A stretch of 19,751 nucleotides of DNA. It comes from Clostridia bacterium (GTDB taxonomy: Bacteria; Bacillota_A; Clostridia; Christensenellales; CAG-138). Both the position numbers and the translations under genes were made by a program. The DNA is taken from contig JAFZCW010000033.1 of assembly GCA_017556125.1 (NCBI GenBank), positions 1-19,751 of the forward strand, read 5' to 3'. Below the pieces are notes generated by a model, which saw nothing but the letters and a program-made list of their open reading frames with translations, made no database searches and was not told the origin of the DNA. Every line of letters starts with the position of its first letter. Position 1 is the first letter of the stretch. Of the stretch, positions 1 to 8,160 are shown piece by piece.

Positions 1-192
1 CTGACCTCGCTGATCATTTTCATGGCGTACAGCGTGATCATGTCCGTTATCTGGGCGCTTCTGGAAGCGCCGGATCTCGCCGTAACGGAAGCTGCGGTCG
101 GTGCCGGCGTATCCAGTCTGCTCCTTTTCCTGACGCTCAGAAAGCTGAAGAGCATTCGCAGAAAGGAGGAGGAACATGAAAAAGAACCTTAA
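1..192 (+). CDS. MbhD-like / MrpA C-terminal (DUF4040) subunit, 5' truncated
   Basis: The open frame enters from the left edge and stops at TAA 190-192, giving 63 residues of C-terminus. It shows one hydrophobic segment, then the motif LLEAPDLAVTEAAVGAG, a second hydrophobic stretch (SSLLFLTLRKLK) and a charged tail. The APDLAVTEAAVGAG pattern is the signature of the MbhD/DUF4040 family. This family corresponds to part of the C-terminal region of MrpA and forms a small membrane subunit in Mrp antiporters and Mbh-type hydrogenases. The gene overlaps the next start codon by 17 bases, which suggests translational coupling. In Mbh operons the preceding genes encode MrpE, MrpF and MrpG homologues, so these are expected just upstream of the window (inference). 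The start is not visible. Confidence 0.8.
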   Translation: MTSLIIFMAYSVIMSVIWALLEAPDLAVTEAAVGAGVSSLLLFLTLRKLKSIRRKEEEHEKEP

Positions 193-1069
193 GGAGCTTT
201 TCCGCGAATGGGACGAGGACCGGTTTGATCTGAACGCGTCCGGCTCCGTTCCCCGGAAAGAACATCCTGCCCCTCTTCCTTCGGAACAGTACCATGAAAT
301 CCCGGAACTGGACGAAAAAATCACGCGGCAGTTTTACCGCGTCGTACCGGTCCTTACATTTGTTCTCGGCCTGACGCTCTGTCTGTTCCTCGTCATGACG
401 GTCCTCGGTCTTCCCGCTTTCGGCAGTTCCGACAGCCCGGTGCTCAATGAAGTGTTCATGCGCTACGTGCAGAAAGGCACGGAGGAGACCGGCGCGGTCA
501 ACACGGTCGCGGGCGTTATCCTGGACTACAGGGCCTTCGACACGCTCGGGGAGACCCATGTGCTTTACGCGGCCCTGACCGCTGTCCTCGTCCTGCTTCT
601 CGGCTTCGAGAAAACAGCTGCGTCGAACCGCTCGCCCGGCTATTCCATCATCCGGGAGGATTCCGTTCTGGTCACCTGCGCGAAGATCATTATTCCCTGC
701 ACGACCGTCTACGGCATCTATATCATCTGCAACGGACACCTTGGCCCCGGCGGCGGTTTCTGCGGCGGAACCGTGCTCGGCGCCACAATGATCCTGTCCG
801 CGCTCGCATTCGGTTTTGACACGCTGGAACTTTTTTTCCGTTTCCGCACGATCCGTGTCATCATGGTCGCCGCCCTGTGCTTCTACAGTCTGAGCAAGGG
901 ATATTCCTTCTTCTGCGGCGCCAACGGAATCCCCAGCGGCATCCGGCCCGGCACGCCGGGAAGGATCTTCTCCGCGGGGCTTATCCTCCCGCTCAACGTT
1001 GCGGTCGGGATCGTCGTATCCTGTACGATGTACAGCCTGTATTCCGTTTTCAGAAGGGGGCAGGTCTGA
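176..1069 (+). CDS. MbhE-MrpB (MnhB) fusion subunit of an Mrp/Mbh-type cation-proton complex
   Basis: This 297-residue membrane protein appears to join two subunits that are separate in Mbh. Residues 1-55 are a hydrophilic N-terminal extension. Residues about 56-145 carry two hydrophobic helices flanking ETGAVNTVAGVILDYRAFDT, the conserved MbhE/MrpA C-terminal motif, including Asp117 and Glu126. Residues about 160-297 form an MrpB-like domain with four hydrophobic segments and the hallmark GHLGPGGGFCGG. The start ATG lies after an AGAAAGGAGGAGG ribosome binding site that sits inside the upstream gene. In characterised Mrp and Mbh complexes these small subunits link the antiporter-like modules and line the proposed sodium path; here that role is inferred from homology. 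It could also be annotated simply as an MnhB-domain protein. Confidence 0.85.
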   Translation: MKKNLKELFREWDEDRFDLNASGSVPRKEHPAPLPSEQYHEIPELDEKITRQFYRVVPVLTFVLGLTLCLFLVMTVLGLPAFGSSDSPVLNEVFMRYVQKGTEETGAVNTVAGVILDYRAFDTLGETHVLYAALTAVLVLLLGFEKTAASNRSPGYSIIREDSVLVTCAKIIIPCTTVYGIYIICNGHLGPGGGFCGGTVLGATMILSALAFGFDTLELFFRFRTIRVIMVAALCFYSLSKGYSFFCGANGIPSGIRPGTPGRIFSAGLILPLNVAVGIVVSCTMYSLYSVFRRGQV

Positions 1070-1070
1070 T

Positions 1071-1454
1071 ATGCTCGAACGCCTCTGGGATGAAAGAATT
1101 CAGGTCGTCGCGGTCATCCTCTTCACGGTAGGTTTCTGTACGCTGCTCGTGCACAAAAACCTTCTGAAGAAGATCATCGGCCTGAACATCATGGATACGG
1201 CGTCCTATCTCCTGCTGACTTCCATGGGCTATGTGGACGGCAGGCTCGCCCCGATCATCCGGGACGGGAACACGGACGCGTCCGCCTATGTCAATCCGCT
1301 TCCCGCGGGTCTGGTCCTGACCGGCATCGTCGTATCCGTTTCCGTCACGGCCCTGATGCTCGCGCTGACCGTCCGTCTGTACCGGCATTATCACAGTCTG
1401 GATCTGGACAAGATCTATGAACTGGCGGCAAAGGAGGACAGGAACGAAAAATGA
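1071..1454 (+). CDS. MrpC/MnhC-like (NuoK-like) subunit
   Basis: This 127-residue protein has three predicted membrane helices (about residues 12-28, 33-52 and 78-103) and a hydrophilic tail, matching MrpC/MbhG/NuoK in size and topology. The segment KKIIGLNIMDTASYLLLTSM corresponds to the conserved second helix, and PLPAGLVLTGIVVSVSVTAL to the third (compare the ALVLTAIVI pattern of the family). An in-frame start at 999 lies inside the upstream gene. The ATG at 1071 is preferred because it follows the upstream stop by one base and has a purine-rich GAAGGGGGCAGG binding site. The gene ends in a 4-base ATGA overlap with the next one. MrpC homologues sit between the small subunits and the first antiporter-like subunit in the membrane arm. 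Confidence 0.85.
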   Translation: MLERLWDERIQVVAVILFTVGFCTLLVHKNLLKKIIGLNIMDTASYLLLTSMGYVDGRLAPIIRDGNTDASAYVNPLPAGLVLTGIVVSVSVTALMLALTVRLYRHYHSLDLDKIYELAAKEDRNEK

Positions 1455-2944
1455 GTTCTTTTTCCTTCAATTTCCCGCTGTTCTGCATCATCCTGTCGCT
1501 GATCTGCGCGGCTGTCTCCTCGGTCCTTCGAGGAAAAGCGGCGCGGATCCTTTCGCTCTGTCTGTGCCTCTCCGTCTCCGTCATGTCCTTTGCGCTCTGT
1601 TCCGTATGCGTGCGAATGGAAGGCAGAACGGATTACCTGATGGGCCATTTTCCGCATCCCTGGGGCAACGAACTCCGGTTCGGCCCGCTGGAGCCGTTTC
1701 TCTGCGGCATGTTTTCCCTGATCATGCTGCTTTCCGTACTCGGCGGAGGCCAGCAGCTTTCCCGGGACCTTCCGAAGCACAAGCAGAACCTCTACTATGT
1801 CATGACGGACCTGATCCTCGTCTCCATACTGGCGCTCTGCTACTCCAACGATCTGTTCACGGGTTACGTGTTTATCGAGATCTGCACGATCTCGTCCTGC
1901 GGGATCCTCATGATCCGCGAGATCGGGAGGACAACCCTGGCTTCCGTCCGTTATATGATCTTCAGCCTCATCGGCTCCGGTCTTTTCCTTCTCGGTGTGA
2001 TCCTGCTGTACGGCATTACGGGCCATCTGCTCATGCCCAACCTTCTGGATTCGGTGAAAACCGTCTGGACTGCCGGCAGTTTTCGGCTCCCGCTTCTTTC
2101 CTCCGCGGCACTGATCACGATCGGCCTGGGCGTAAAGAGCGGCCTGTTCCCGTTCCATTACTGGATGCCGGATACATACGGCGCCGCGACCGCTTCCTCG
2201 TCGGCCATTCTGTCCGGTCTTGTGAGCAAGGGATACATCTTTTTCCTGATCAAGATCATTTACCGGGTATTCGGCTGCGACGTTTTCTATGCGAGCGGAA
2301 TCGCGAACATCCTGTTCGTTCTGGGCCTTGCCGGAATGGTCGTGGGCTCCGTGTCCGCGATGCGGGAGAAAAACCTGTTCCGTATGATTGCGTTCTCTTC
2401 CGCCGCCCAGATCGGATATATCTATATGGGGATCGGCATCTCGCCGGAACTCGGCATCACCGCCAGCCTTTTTCACATGCTGGCCCATGCCGTCACAAAA
2501 CCGATGCTGTTCCTTTCGGCCGCTCAGCTCCAGAGCGCAACGGGCAAAAGAACGGTGCAGGAACTCAGGGGAAGCGCGCGGAACTGTCCTCTGGCGGCTG
2601 CGGTGTTCATAACAGGCGCCCTCAGTATGATCGGTTTCCCGGCAACGATGGGATTCGTCTGCAAATACTATTTCGCGAGAGCCGCCTTCGCGGCTTCCGC
2701 GGTCAGGATGATCCCCGCGCTGATCGTCCTCGCACTCAGCACCTGCCTCAACGCCGTCTATTTCGGCCGCACCATTATTTCCGTGCTGACCCCGGGGACG
2801 GAGGCCGGTTCCCGGCGTATCCGGATCGGAGACAACGTTTCCTTTGCCGTTTCCGGGATCGTGCTTTCCGCCCTGAACCTGCTGTGGGGCCTGAATCCGA
2901 AACTCTTATACAATCTGATCGACCTGGGAAGAAATCTTCTGTAG
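1451..2944 (+). CDS. MrpD/NuoN-like antiporter subunit (first of four)
   Basis: This 497-residue polytopic protein belongs to the proton-conducting transporter family (NuoL/M/N, MrpA/D, MbhH), with roughly fourteen hydrophobic segments. The ion-path residues can be seen: Glu143 in YVFIEICTISSCG (TM5), Lys229 in GLGVKSGLFPFHYWMPD (TM7), Lys260 in GLVSKGY (TM8), Lys350 in HAVTKPML, and Lys405 in IGFPATMGFVCKYYF (TM12). It directly follows the MrpC-like gene with an ATGA overlap, so it occupies the MrpD/MbhH position. A ribosome binding site lies in the end of mrpC (AAGGAGGACAGGAAC). The GAATASSSAILSG stretch departs from the HPVAPAPASA form of two of its neighbours and resembles NuoN/MrpD proteins. 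It most likely moves protons or exchanges H+ for Na+; the ion is not decidable from sequence alone. Confidence 0.88.
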   Translation: MSSFSFNFPLFCIILSLICAAVSSVLRGKAARILSLCLCLSVSVMSFALCSVCVRMEGRTDYLMGHFPHPWGNELRFGPLEPFLCGMFSLIMLLSVLGGGQQLSRDLPKHKQNLYYVMTDLILVSILALCYSNDLFTGYVFIEICTISSCGILMIREIGRTTLASVRYMIFSLIGSGLFLLGVILLYGITGHLLMPNLLDSVKTVWTAGSFRLPLLSSAALITIGLGVKSGLFPFHYWMPDTYGAATASSSAILSGLVSKGYIFFLIKIIYRVFGCDVFYASGIANILFVLGLAGMVVGSVSAMREKNLFRMIAFSSAAQIGYIYMGIGISPELGITASLFHMLAHAVTKPMLFLSAAQLQSATGKRTVQELRGSARNCPLAAAVFITGALSMIGFPATMGFVCKYYFARAAFAASAVRMIPALIVLALSTCLNAVYFGRTIISVLTPGTEAGSRRIRIGDNVSFAVSGIVLSALNLLWGLNPKLLYNLIDLGRNLL

Positions 2945-2954
2945 GGGGAAAACC

Positions 2955-4427
2955 ATGTACACTGTTCTGATGATTCTCATGCTGCTGATCCCGGCGTCCG
3001 CCGGTATCGCGGAAGCCTGCATGAAGCGCGCGTCCAAACTCGCGCAGGACGCCCTGCTCGTTTCTGCCCTTGCGGCGGAGACGCTTCTGTATGCCATGCT
3101 TCTGTTCCTTCCGGTCAACAGCGGGTTCCTCCTGTTTTCCATGACGGACGTCCTGACCATCAAATTCAGGATGGACGGCTTCAGCATCCTGTTCCTCTCC
3201 CTGGTCACCGTCGGATTCCTCCTCGCCGGCATATTCGCGACCGCGTATATGGATCACAGCGGCAACCGGTCCGGATTCTACGCTTTCCTGCTCTTCTCCC
3301 AGTTCGCGCTCGTCGGAATGGACAACGCGGCGAATCTGATCACGATGTACATGTTTTTCGAGATGGCGACCCTCCTGTCCATCCCGCTCGTTCTTCACGA
3401 CAGAACCCCCGAAGCGATCAGCGCTTCCATGAAATATCTGTTTTATTCCATTGCCGGCGCGCTTCTCGGCCTTCTCTTTATCTTTGTCGCGTCCCGGTAC
3501 TCCGTCACCCTTGACTTTACAAGGGGAGGATCCCTGGATCTCTCTGCCGTCTCCGGGCATGAAACGCTTCTGCTTGTCGTTTCCCTGCTGGGCGTTGTCG
3601 GATTCGGCGCGAAAGCCGGCATGTATCCGCTTCACGGATGGCTCCCGGACGCGCATCCGGTCGCTCCCGCCCCGGCGTCGGCAGTTCTTTCCGGCGTCAT
3701 CACAAAGGCCGGCGTGCTGGCGATCCTCCGTCTGATCTATTTCGTCGTCGGTCCGGACTTCCTCCGCGGAACCTGGGTGCAGACCGTCCTGCTTTCCCTT
3801 GCTCTGCTGACCGTATTCATGGGATCCATGATGGCGTACCGGCAGGATGTGCTGAAAAAACGTCTCGCCTATTCATCCGTCAGCCAGATCTCCTACGTCC
3901 TGACCGGACTGTTCCTGCTCACGGATCAGGGCGTTCAGGGAGGCCTCCTCCAGGTCCTGTTCCATGCCTGCGTCAAGATCTGCCTCTTCCTGTGCGCAGG
4001 ATCGATGATCTTCCACACCGGCAAGACCAAGGTTTCGGAGTTCCTCGGCATCGGAAAAACCATGCCTGTCACGCTGTGGTCCTTCACGATAGCGTCCCTC
4101 AGCCTGATCGGCATCCCGCCCGCGGCAGGCTTCATCTCCAAATGGTATCTCGCCGCAGGTGCCCTGGAGTCCGGTCTTCCCGTGATGAACTGGCTTGTGC
4201 CGGTGATCCTTCTGGTCTCCGCCCTGCTGACCGCGGCCTACCTGCTTCCGGTCACGATCCGCGGATTTTTCCCGGGAAAAAACTTCGTCCACTCAGGCCA
4301 GCGGACGGACGGAATCCCGGAATTCTGGCTGCCTCTCGTCATTCTGGCGGGCATGTCTCTGCTGCTCGGCATTTTCGGGGGCACCGTAACGGAATGGACC
4401 GCATCGCTTGCGTCCCTTGTCATGTAG
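2955..4427 (+). CDS. Antiporter-like NuoL/M/N-family subunit (second of four)
   Basis: This 490-residue membrane protein is a second, clearly distinct member of the proton-conducting transporter family. Key charged residues are Glu136 in MYMFFEMATLL, Lys220 in GFGAKAGMYPLHGWLPD, Lys251 in GVITKAGVLA, Lys341 in HACVKICLFLCAG, and Lys396 in IGIPPAAGFISKWYL. The HPVAPAPASAVLSG motif after TM7 is typical of NuoL/NuoM and MrpA/D proteins. The start ATG is 10 bases after the previous stop with a GGGGGAAAA binding site, so it is cotranscribed. Sequence divergence from its neighbours points to an old paralogue rather than a recent tandem duplication. Function as an ion-translocating module of the same complex is inferred from family and operon position. 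Confidence 0.87.
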   Translation: MYTVLMILMLLIPASAGIAEACMKRASKLAQDALLVSALAAETLLYAMLLFLPVNSGFLLFSMTDVLTIKFRMDGFSILFLSLVTVGFLLAGIFATAYMDHSGNRSGFYAFLLFSQFALVGMDNAANLITMYMFFEMATLLSIPLVLHDRTPEAISASMKYLFYSIAGALLGLLFIFVASRYSVTLDFTRGGSLDLSAVSGHETLLLVVSLLGVVGFGAKAGMYPLHGWLPDAHPVAPAPASAVLSGVITKAGVLAILRLIYFVVGPDFLRGTWVQTVLLSLALLTVFMGSMMAYRQDVLKKRLAYSSVSQISYVLTGLFLLTDQGVQGGLLQVLFHACVKICLFLCAGSMIFHTGKTKVSEFLGIGKTMPVTLWSFTIASLSLIGIPPAAGFISKWYLAAGALESGLPVMNWLVPVILLVSALLTAAYLLPVTIRGFFPGKNFVHSGQRTDGIPEFWLPLVILAGMSLLLGIFGGTVTEWTASLASLVM

Positions 4428-4431
4428 CAAT

Positions 4432-5895
4432 ATGGCGACGGTTTTCTATCTGATCTGCATCATTCTCCCGATCCTTTCCGGAGCCGCGATCCTGATCTTC
4501 CGGTTCCGCTCTGCCCGCGCGCTCAAAATCCTTGCGCTTGCGGGGATCTGCCTGTCCTCCGCGGCGGCTTTTGCCGCCATGATCATCGGAACCGATGAAA
4601 CCATCCTGATCCTGCCGTTCTCCAACACACTGTCGATCGTCTTCCGTCCGGACGCATCGGGCAGATTCTTCCTGACGATCGTCGCGGCTCTCTGGCCGCT
4701 GACCGCGCTGTACGCGTGCTCCTATATGGAAGGGAGCGGGCATCTGCCGCTGTTCTTCGGCTTTTTCTGCATTTCCTACGGCGTCACCGCAGCCATCGCG
4801 CTCGCAGGAAATCTGTTTACAATGTATGTGTTTTACGAACTCCTGACGCTTTCCACCGTCCCTCTTGTGATCCATCCGCTGACGCGGGACGCCATACGCG
4901 CCGCGAAGATCTATTTCGTTTACTGCATGGGCGGGGCTGCACTGGGGTTTGCTTCCATGCTTTTCCTGCTCTCCAACGGAGCGGGCGGACTGTTCATCCC
5001 CGGCGGGACGCTTTCGTCCCATCCCTATCATCCGAATATCACCTGCCTCTTCTACCTGCTCGGTTTTATCGGATTCGGCGTAAAGGCCGCCATCTTCCCG
5101 CTTCACGCGTGGCTTCCGGAGGTATCGGTAGCGCCTACCCCCGTGACGGCGCTCCTTCACGCGGTTGCCGTCGTCAAGGCTGGCGCGTTCGCGGTCATGC
5201 GCCTGACATACAACAGCTTCGGTACGGCTCTCCTGTCCGGCACCTGGGCGCAGTATGCCGTGATGATGCTGTCTGCCTTCACGATCTTTTACGGTGCCAG
5301 CAAGGCAGTCAAGGAGATCCACTTCAAGAGGCGCCTGGTCTATTCCACCGTGGCGAATCTTTCGTATATCCTGTTCGCCTTTTCCCTCATGACTCCGGCC
5401 GGTCAGCAGGCCGGGCTTCTGCATATGGCTGCGCACGCCTGCACCAAGATCCTCGCGTTCTTCTGCGCCGGCGCGGTCCTGCATTTCAACAACAGGACCA
5501 TGATCGCGGATCTGGAGGGCATCGGGCGGAAGATGCCGATCACCTTCGCCTGCTTCACCTGTGCGGCGCTCTCGCTGACAGGCATCCCGCCCTTCATCGG
5601 CTTCGTTTCCAAATGGCACATCCTGACGGCAGCAGCCGGACTGGGGTCCGTTTATCCCTATATCGGCACCGCGCTGCTGCTTGCTGCGGCGCTTCTGGCC
5701 GCCGTCTATATGTTTACCGTGGTCGTGCACGTCTGGTTCCCGAAAAAAGGCTTTTCCCCTTCGTCGGTCGAAAACGTGCGGGAAGCGGACTGGCGGATGC
5801 TTGTCCCGATGATCCTGCTGGCCGCGGGAACGATCCTCCTCGGCGTATTCTGCGGGCCGATCGTCAGCGCAGCGGCAGTGGCCGCCGGCATGTAG
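4432..5895 (+). CDS. Antiporter-like NuoL/M/N-family subunit (third of four)
   Basis: This 487-residue polytopic protein of the same superfamily shows Glu136 in MYVFYELLTLSTVP, Lys218 in GFGVKAAIFPLHAWLPE, Lys249 in AVAVVKAGAFA, Lys339 in HACTKILAFFCAG, and Lys394 in TGIPPFIGFVSKWHIL. An upstream in-frame TTG at 4408 would add eight residues overlapping the previous gene. The ATG at 4432, four bases after that gene's stop, is the more natural start, although its ribosome binding site is weak and translation may depend on coupling. The VAPTPVTALLHAVAVVKAG stretch differs from the PAPASALLSGVLTK form of the neighbours and is closer to NuoM-type sequences. All residues of the proposed proton channel are retained, so it looks functional. 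Confidence 0.87.
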   Translation: MATVFYLICIILPILSGAAILIFRFRSARALKILALAGICLSSAAAFAAMIIGTDETILILPFSNTLSIVFRPDASGRFFLTIVAALWPLTALYACSYMEGSGHLPLFFGFFCISYGVTAAIALAGNLFTMYVFYELLTLSTVPLVIHPLTRDAIRAAKIYFVYCMGGAALGFASMLFLLSNGAGGLFIPGGTLSSHPYHPNITCLFYLLGFIGFGVKAAIFPLHAWLPEVSVAPTPVTALLHAVAVVKAGAFAVMRLTYNSFGTALLSGTWAQYAVMMLSAFTIFYGASKAVKEIHFKRRLVYSTVANLSYILFAFSLMTPAGQQAGLLHMAAHACTKILAFFCAGAVLHFNNRTMIADLEGIGRKMPITFACFTCAALSLTGIPPFIGFVSKWHILTAAAGLGSVYPYIGTALLLAAALLAAVYMFTVVVHVWFPKKGFSPSSVENVREADWRMLVPMILLAAGTILLGVFCGPIVSAAAVAAGM

Positions 5896-5907
5896 GAGGT
5901 GACGGAT

Positions 5908-8106
5908 ATGTTTGCTTTTCTGATCCTCTTCCCCCTCTTCATGGCGCCCGTCTGCCTTCTTGCTTCCCGCAGAAGCAATTCCCTCCGGAATCTGACGGCG
6001 ATTGCGGCCTGTTCCGCGGAATTTGCCGCGGCCGTCCTTCTTGCCTGTCTTCCGGGCCGGTCCGCCTCCGTTCCCGGCGTTTGCGGCCACGGGCTGTCTT
6101 TCACGGCGGACGGATTCCGGAAACTTTACTGTCTCATCATCACGTTCGCATGGCTCGCGACGGTTCTGTTCGGCAGCGAGTATTTTTCGCATGACGCGCA
6201 CGCAAGCAGATATTACTTTTTCAATCTCATGACGCTCGGCGCCACGATTGGCGTCTTTCTCTCCTCCAGTCTGCTCACCGCCCTGGTTTTCTTTGAGATC
6301 ATGTCCTTCACCTCCTATACCTGGGTCATTCAGGATGAAACGGAAGAGGCGTCCAGAGCGGCCGGCACCTATCTCGCCGTCGCCGTGATCGGAGGCATGG
6401 CTGCCCTGATGGGGCTGTTCCTTTTACAGTCCGAACTCGGGACCACGGAGATCTCCCTGCTGTATGAGCGGGCGGCGCAGTTCGGAAAACAGCCGCTTCT
6501 GTACGCGGCAGGAGGATGCGTCCTGTTCGGATTCGGAGCCAAGGCGGGCATGTTCCCCCTTCACATCTGGCTGCCCAAAGCTCATCCGGTCGCGCCTGCG
6601 CCGGCTTCCGCCCTTCTTTCCGGCGTGCTGACAAAATCCGGCATTTTCGGCGTGGCCGCCATTACCTGCAACCTGTTCCGTTCGGATCCGAAATGGGGCA
6701 CGATGATCGTCCTTCTCGGTACGGTTACGATGGTGCTCGGTGCAGTCCTCGCGCTGTTTTCCGTCAATCTGAAACGCACACTCGCGTGCTCCTCCGTCTC
6801 GCAGATCGGCTTTATCCTGATCGGCGTCGGCATGATCCCGGTCCTCGGCGGGGAAGGATCCATGGCAGCTTCCGGTGCGCTTCTTCACATGATGAACCAT
6901 TCCCTGTTCAAGCTGGTCCTGTTCCTTTCCGCCGGCGCGGTCTATATGAACACGCACAAACTGGACCTCAACGAAATCAGGGGATTCGGCAGAAACAAAC
7001 CGCTTCTGAAAGCGGTGTTCCTCTCCGGCGCGCTCGGGATAGGCGGATTTCCCCTGTTTTCCGGATATATCAGCAAAACGCTTCTTCACGAAAGCATCGC
7101 GGAGCATGCCGCCGAACTTGCCGCGGCCGGAAGGTCCGCGCTCCTTTTCCGCTCGGTCGAATGGCTGTTCCTGTTCTCCGGAGGCATGACGGTCGCGTAT
7201 ATGACCAAGCTGTTTGTCGTCCTGTTCGTGGAAAAAAACCGTGATCCCGTTATTCAGAGCCAATACGACAGCAAAACCGCGTACCTTCGCCCTGCCAGCA
7301 TCTGCGCGCTTCTGATTCCTGCCGCTCTCATCCTCCTGTTCGGCTCCGTTCCCTCCCTTTTCATGGACAGGATCGCGGCTGCCGGCATGGGGTTCTTCCG
7401 GACAGAACCGCTCGCGCACGCGGTGCCGTACTTCTCCTGGAGCTGTCTGAAAGGTGCGCTCGTTTCCATCGTGATTGGAGCCCTCCTTTACTTCCTGTTT
7501 GTCCGGACCTGCCTGATGAAACGCAGCAGGGAAACGGGAACGACCGAATATCCCGATCTGTGGCCTGCCCGTCTGGATCTCGAGGAACTGGTCTACCGGC
7601 CTCTGATCCTCCGATGGATTCCCTCCGTTCTGGGAACCGTGAGCGCGGTCTTCGGAGAAAACCGCGTCTCCGGATGGCTCGCGAAAGAGATGTTCGCGGC
7701 TTTCCGGTGGATTGCCTGGGTATTCGGCTCCAATCGTGTCACCGGGCCTTCAGCCGAAAAGCTTGCGCGTTCCGCAGAGATCGCGGCGCATGCTTTCAGC
7801 GATTCTCTGGACGCTTTCGTTTATCTGCTCCGTAAAACCGTTTACCGGGATTCCCCGCCCCCTGCTACGGACGAGGTCTCCACCTCCTCCGCCTACAGGC
7901 TTGGCGCGCTGAGAGACATGGCCGAATCCGCCCTGGGCAGACAGAAGGATGCGAAAACGGATTACGCTACGCTGTACTACAGGCGGAAGGTCACGGAGGA
8001 CCGGGCAAGAAACAAACTGACGGGGAATCTGTCGTTCGGTCTGATCATGTTCTGCATCGCTGCGGTCGGGGTTCTGATGTATGTCCTGTTTCTGGACAGA
8101 ATCTGA
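5908..8106 (+). CDS. NuoL-like subunit with long C-terminal extension (fourth of four)
   Basis: This 732-residue protein is the longest of the four antiporter-like subunits. Channel residues are Glu130 (ALVFFEIMSF), Lys212 (GFGAKAGMFPLHIWLPK), Lys243 (GVLTKSG), Lys335 (HSLFKLVLFL) and Lys390 (GGFPLFSGYISK). After the last core helices (about 464-485 and 515-533) comes a roughly 170-residue hydrophilic to amphipathic stretch and then a final hydrophobic helix at about 708-728. This recalls the TM15-lateral helix-TM16 arrangement of NuoL. Within the stretch, VFGENRVSG (581-589) and VFGSNRVTG (605-613) form a short internal repeat. A GTG at 5899 is possible, but ATG 5908 is preferred because AGGAGG at 5894-5899 sits eight bases before it. 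It is the last gene of the unit; no clear terminator follows it. Confidence 0.87.
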   Translation: MFAFLILFPLFMAPVCLLASRRSNSLRNLTAIAACSAEFAAAVLLACLPGRSASVPGVCGHGLSFTADGFRKLYCLIITFAWLATVLFGSEYFSHDAHASRYYFFNLMTLGATIGVFLSSSLLTALVFFEIMSFTSYTWVIQDETEEASRAAGTYLAVAVIGGMAALMGLFLLQSELGTTEISLLYERAAQFGKQPLLYAAGGCVLFGFGAKAGMFPLHIWLPKAHPVAPAPASALLSGVLTKSGIFGVAAITCNLFRSDPKWGTMIVLLGTVTMVLGAVLALFSVNLKRTLACSSVSQIGFILIGVGMIPVLGGEGSMAASGALLHMMNHSLFKLVLFLSAGAVYMNTHKLDLNEIRGFGRNKPLLKAVFLSGALGIGGFPLFSGYISKTLLHESIAEHAAELAAAGRSALLFRSVEWLFLFSGGMTVAYMTKLFVVLFVEKNRDPVIQSQYDSKTAYLRPASICALLIPAALILLFGSVPSLFMDRIAAAGMGFFRTEPLAHAVPYFSWSCLKGALVSIVIGALLYFLFVRTCLMKRSRETGTTEYPDLWPARLDLEELVYRPLILRWIPSVLGTVSAVFGENRVSGWLAKEMFAAFRWIAWVFGSNRVTGPSAEKLARSAEIAAHAFSDSLDAFVYLLRKTVYRDSPPPATDEVSTSSAYRLGALRDMAESALGRQKDAKTDYATLYYRRKVTEDRARNKLTGNLSFGLIMFCIAAVGVLMYVLFLDRI

Positions 8107-8125
8107 CCCGTTTCCCCCGCCGCTC

Positions 8126-8154
8126 TTGATTTTTCCTGCAGAATTTGTCATACT
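8126..8154 (+). promoter_or_regulatory. Candidate sigma-A promoter for the peptide transporter operon
   Basis: TTGATT (8126-8131) and CATACT (8149-8154) are separated by exactly 17 bases, each matching four of six consensus positions. It lies just after the antiporter operon and would start transcription near 8161. That would give a leader of about 270 bases before the lipoprotein gene. Sequence match only. Confidence 0.4.
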
Positions 8155-8160
8155 AACCTT

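Noticed and set aside
1417..2970. A 517-codon open frame on the plus strand overlapping the first pump subunit
   Set aside because: It is a +1 shadow of the 1451-2944 gene. Its product is rich in Arg, Pro and Gly with no membrane helices, while the overlapped frame shows clear family motifs.
4420..6201. A 593-codon minus-strand open frame
   Set aside because: It is antisense to two well-supported pump genes; its product is low-complexity and charge-rich, as expected from GC-rich codon bias.
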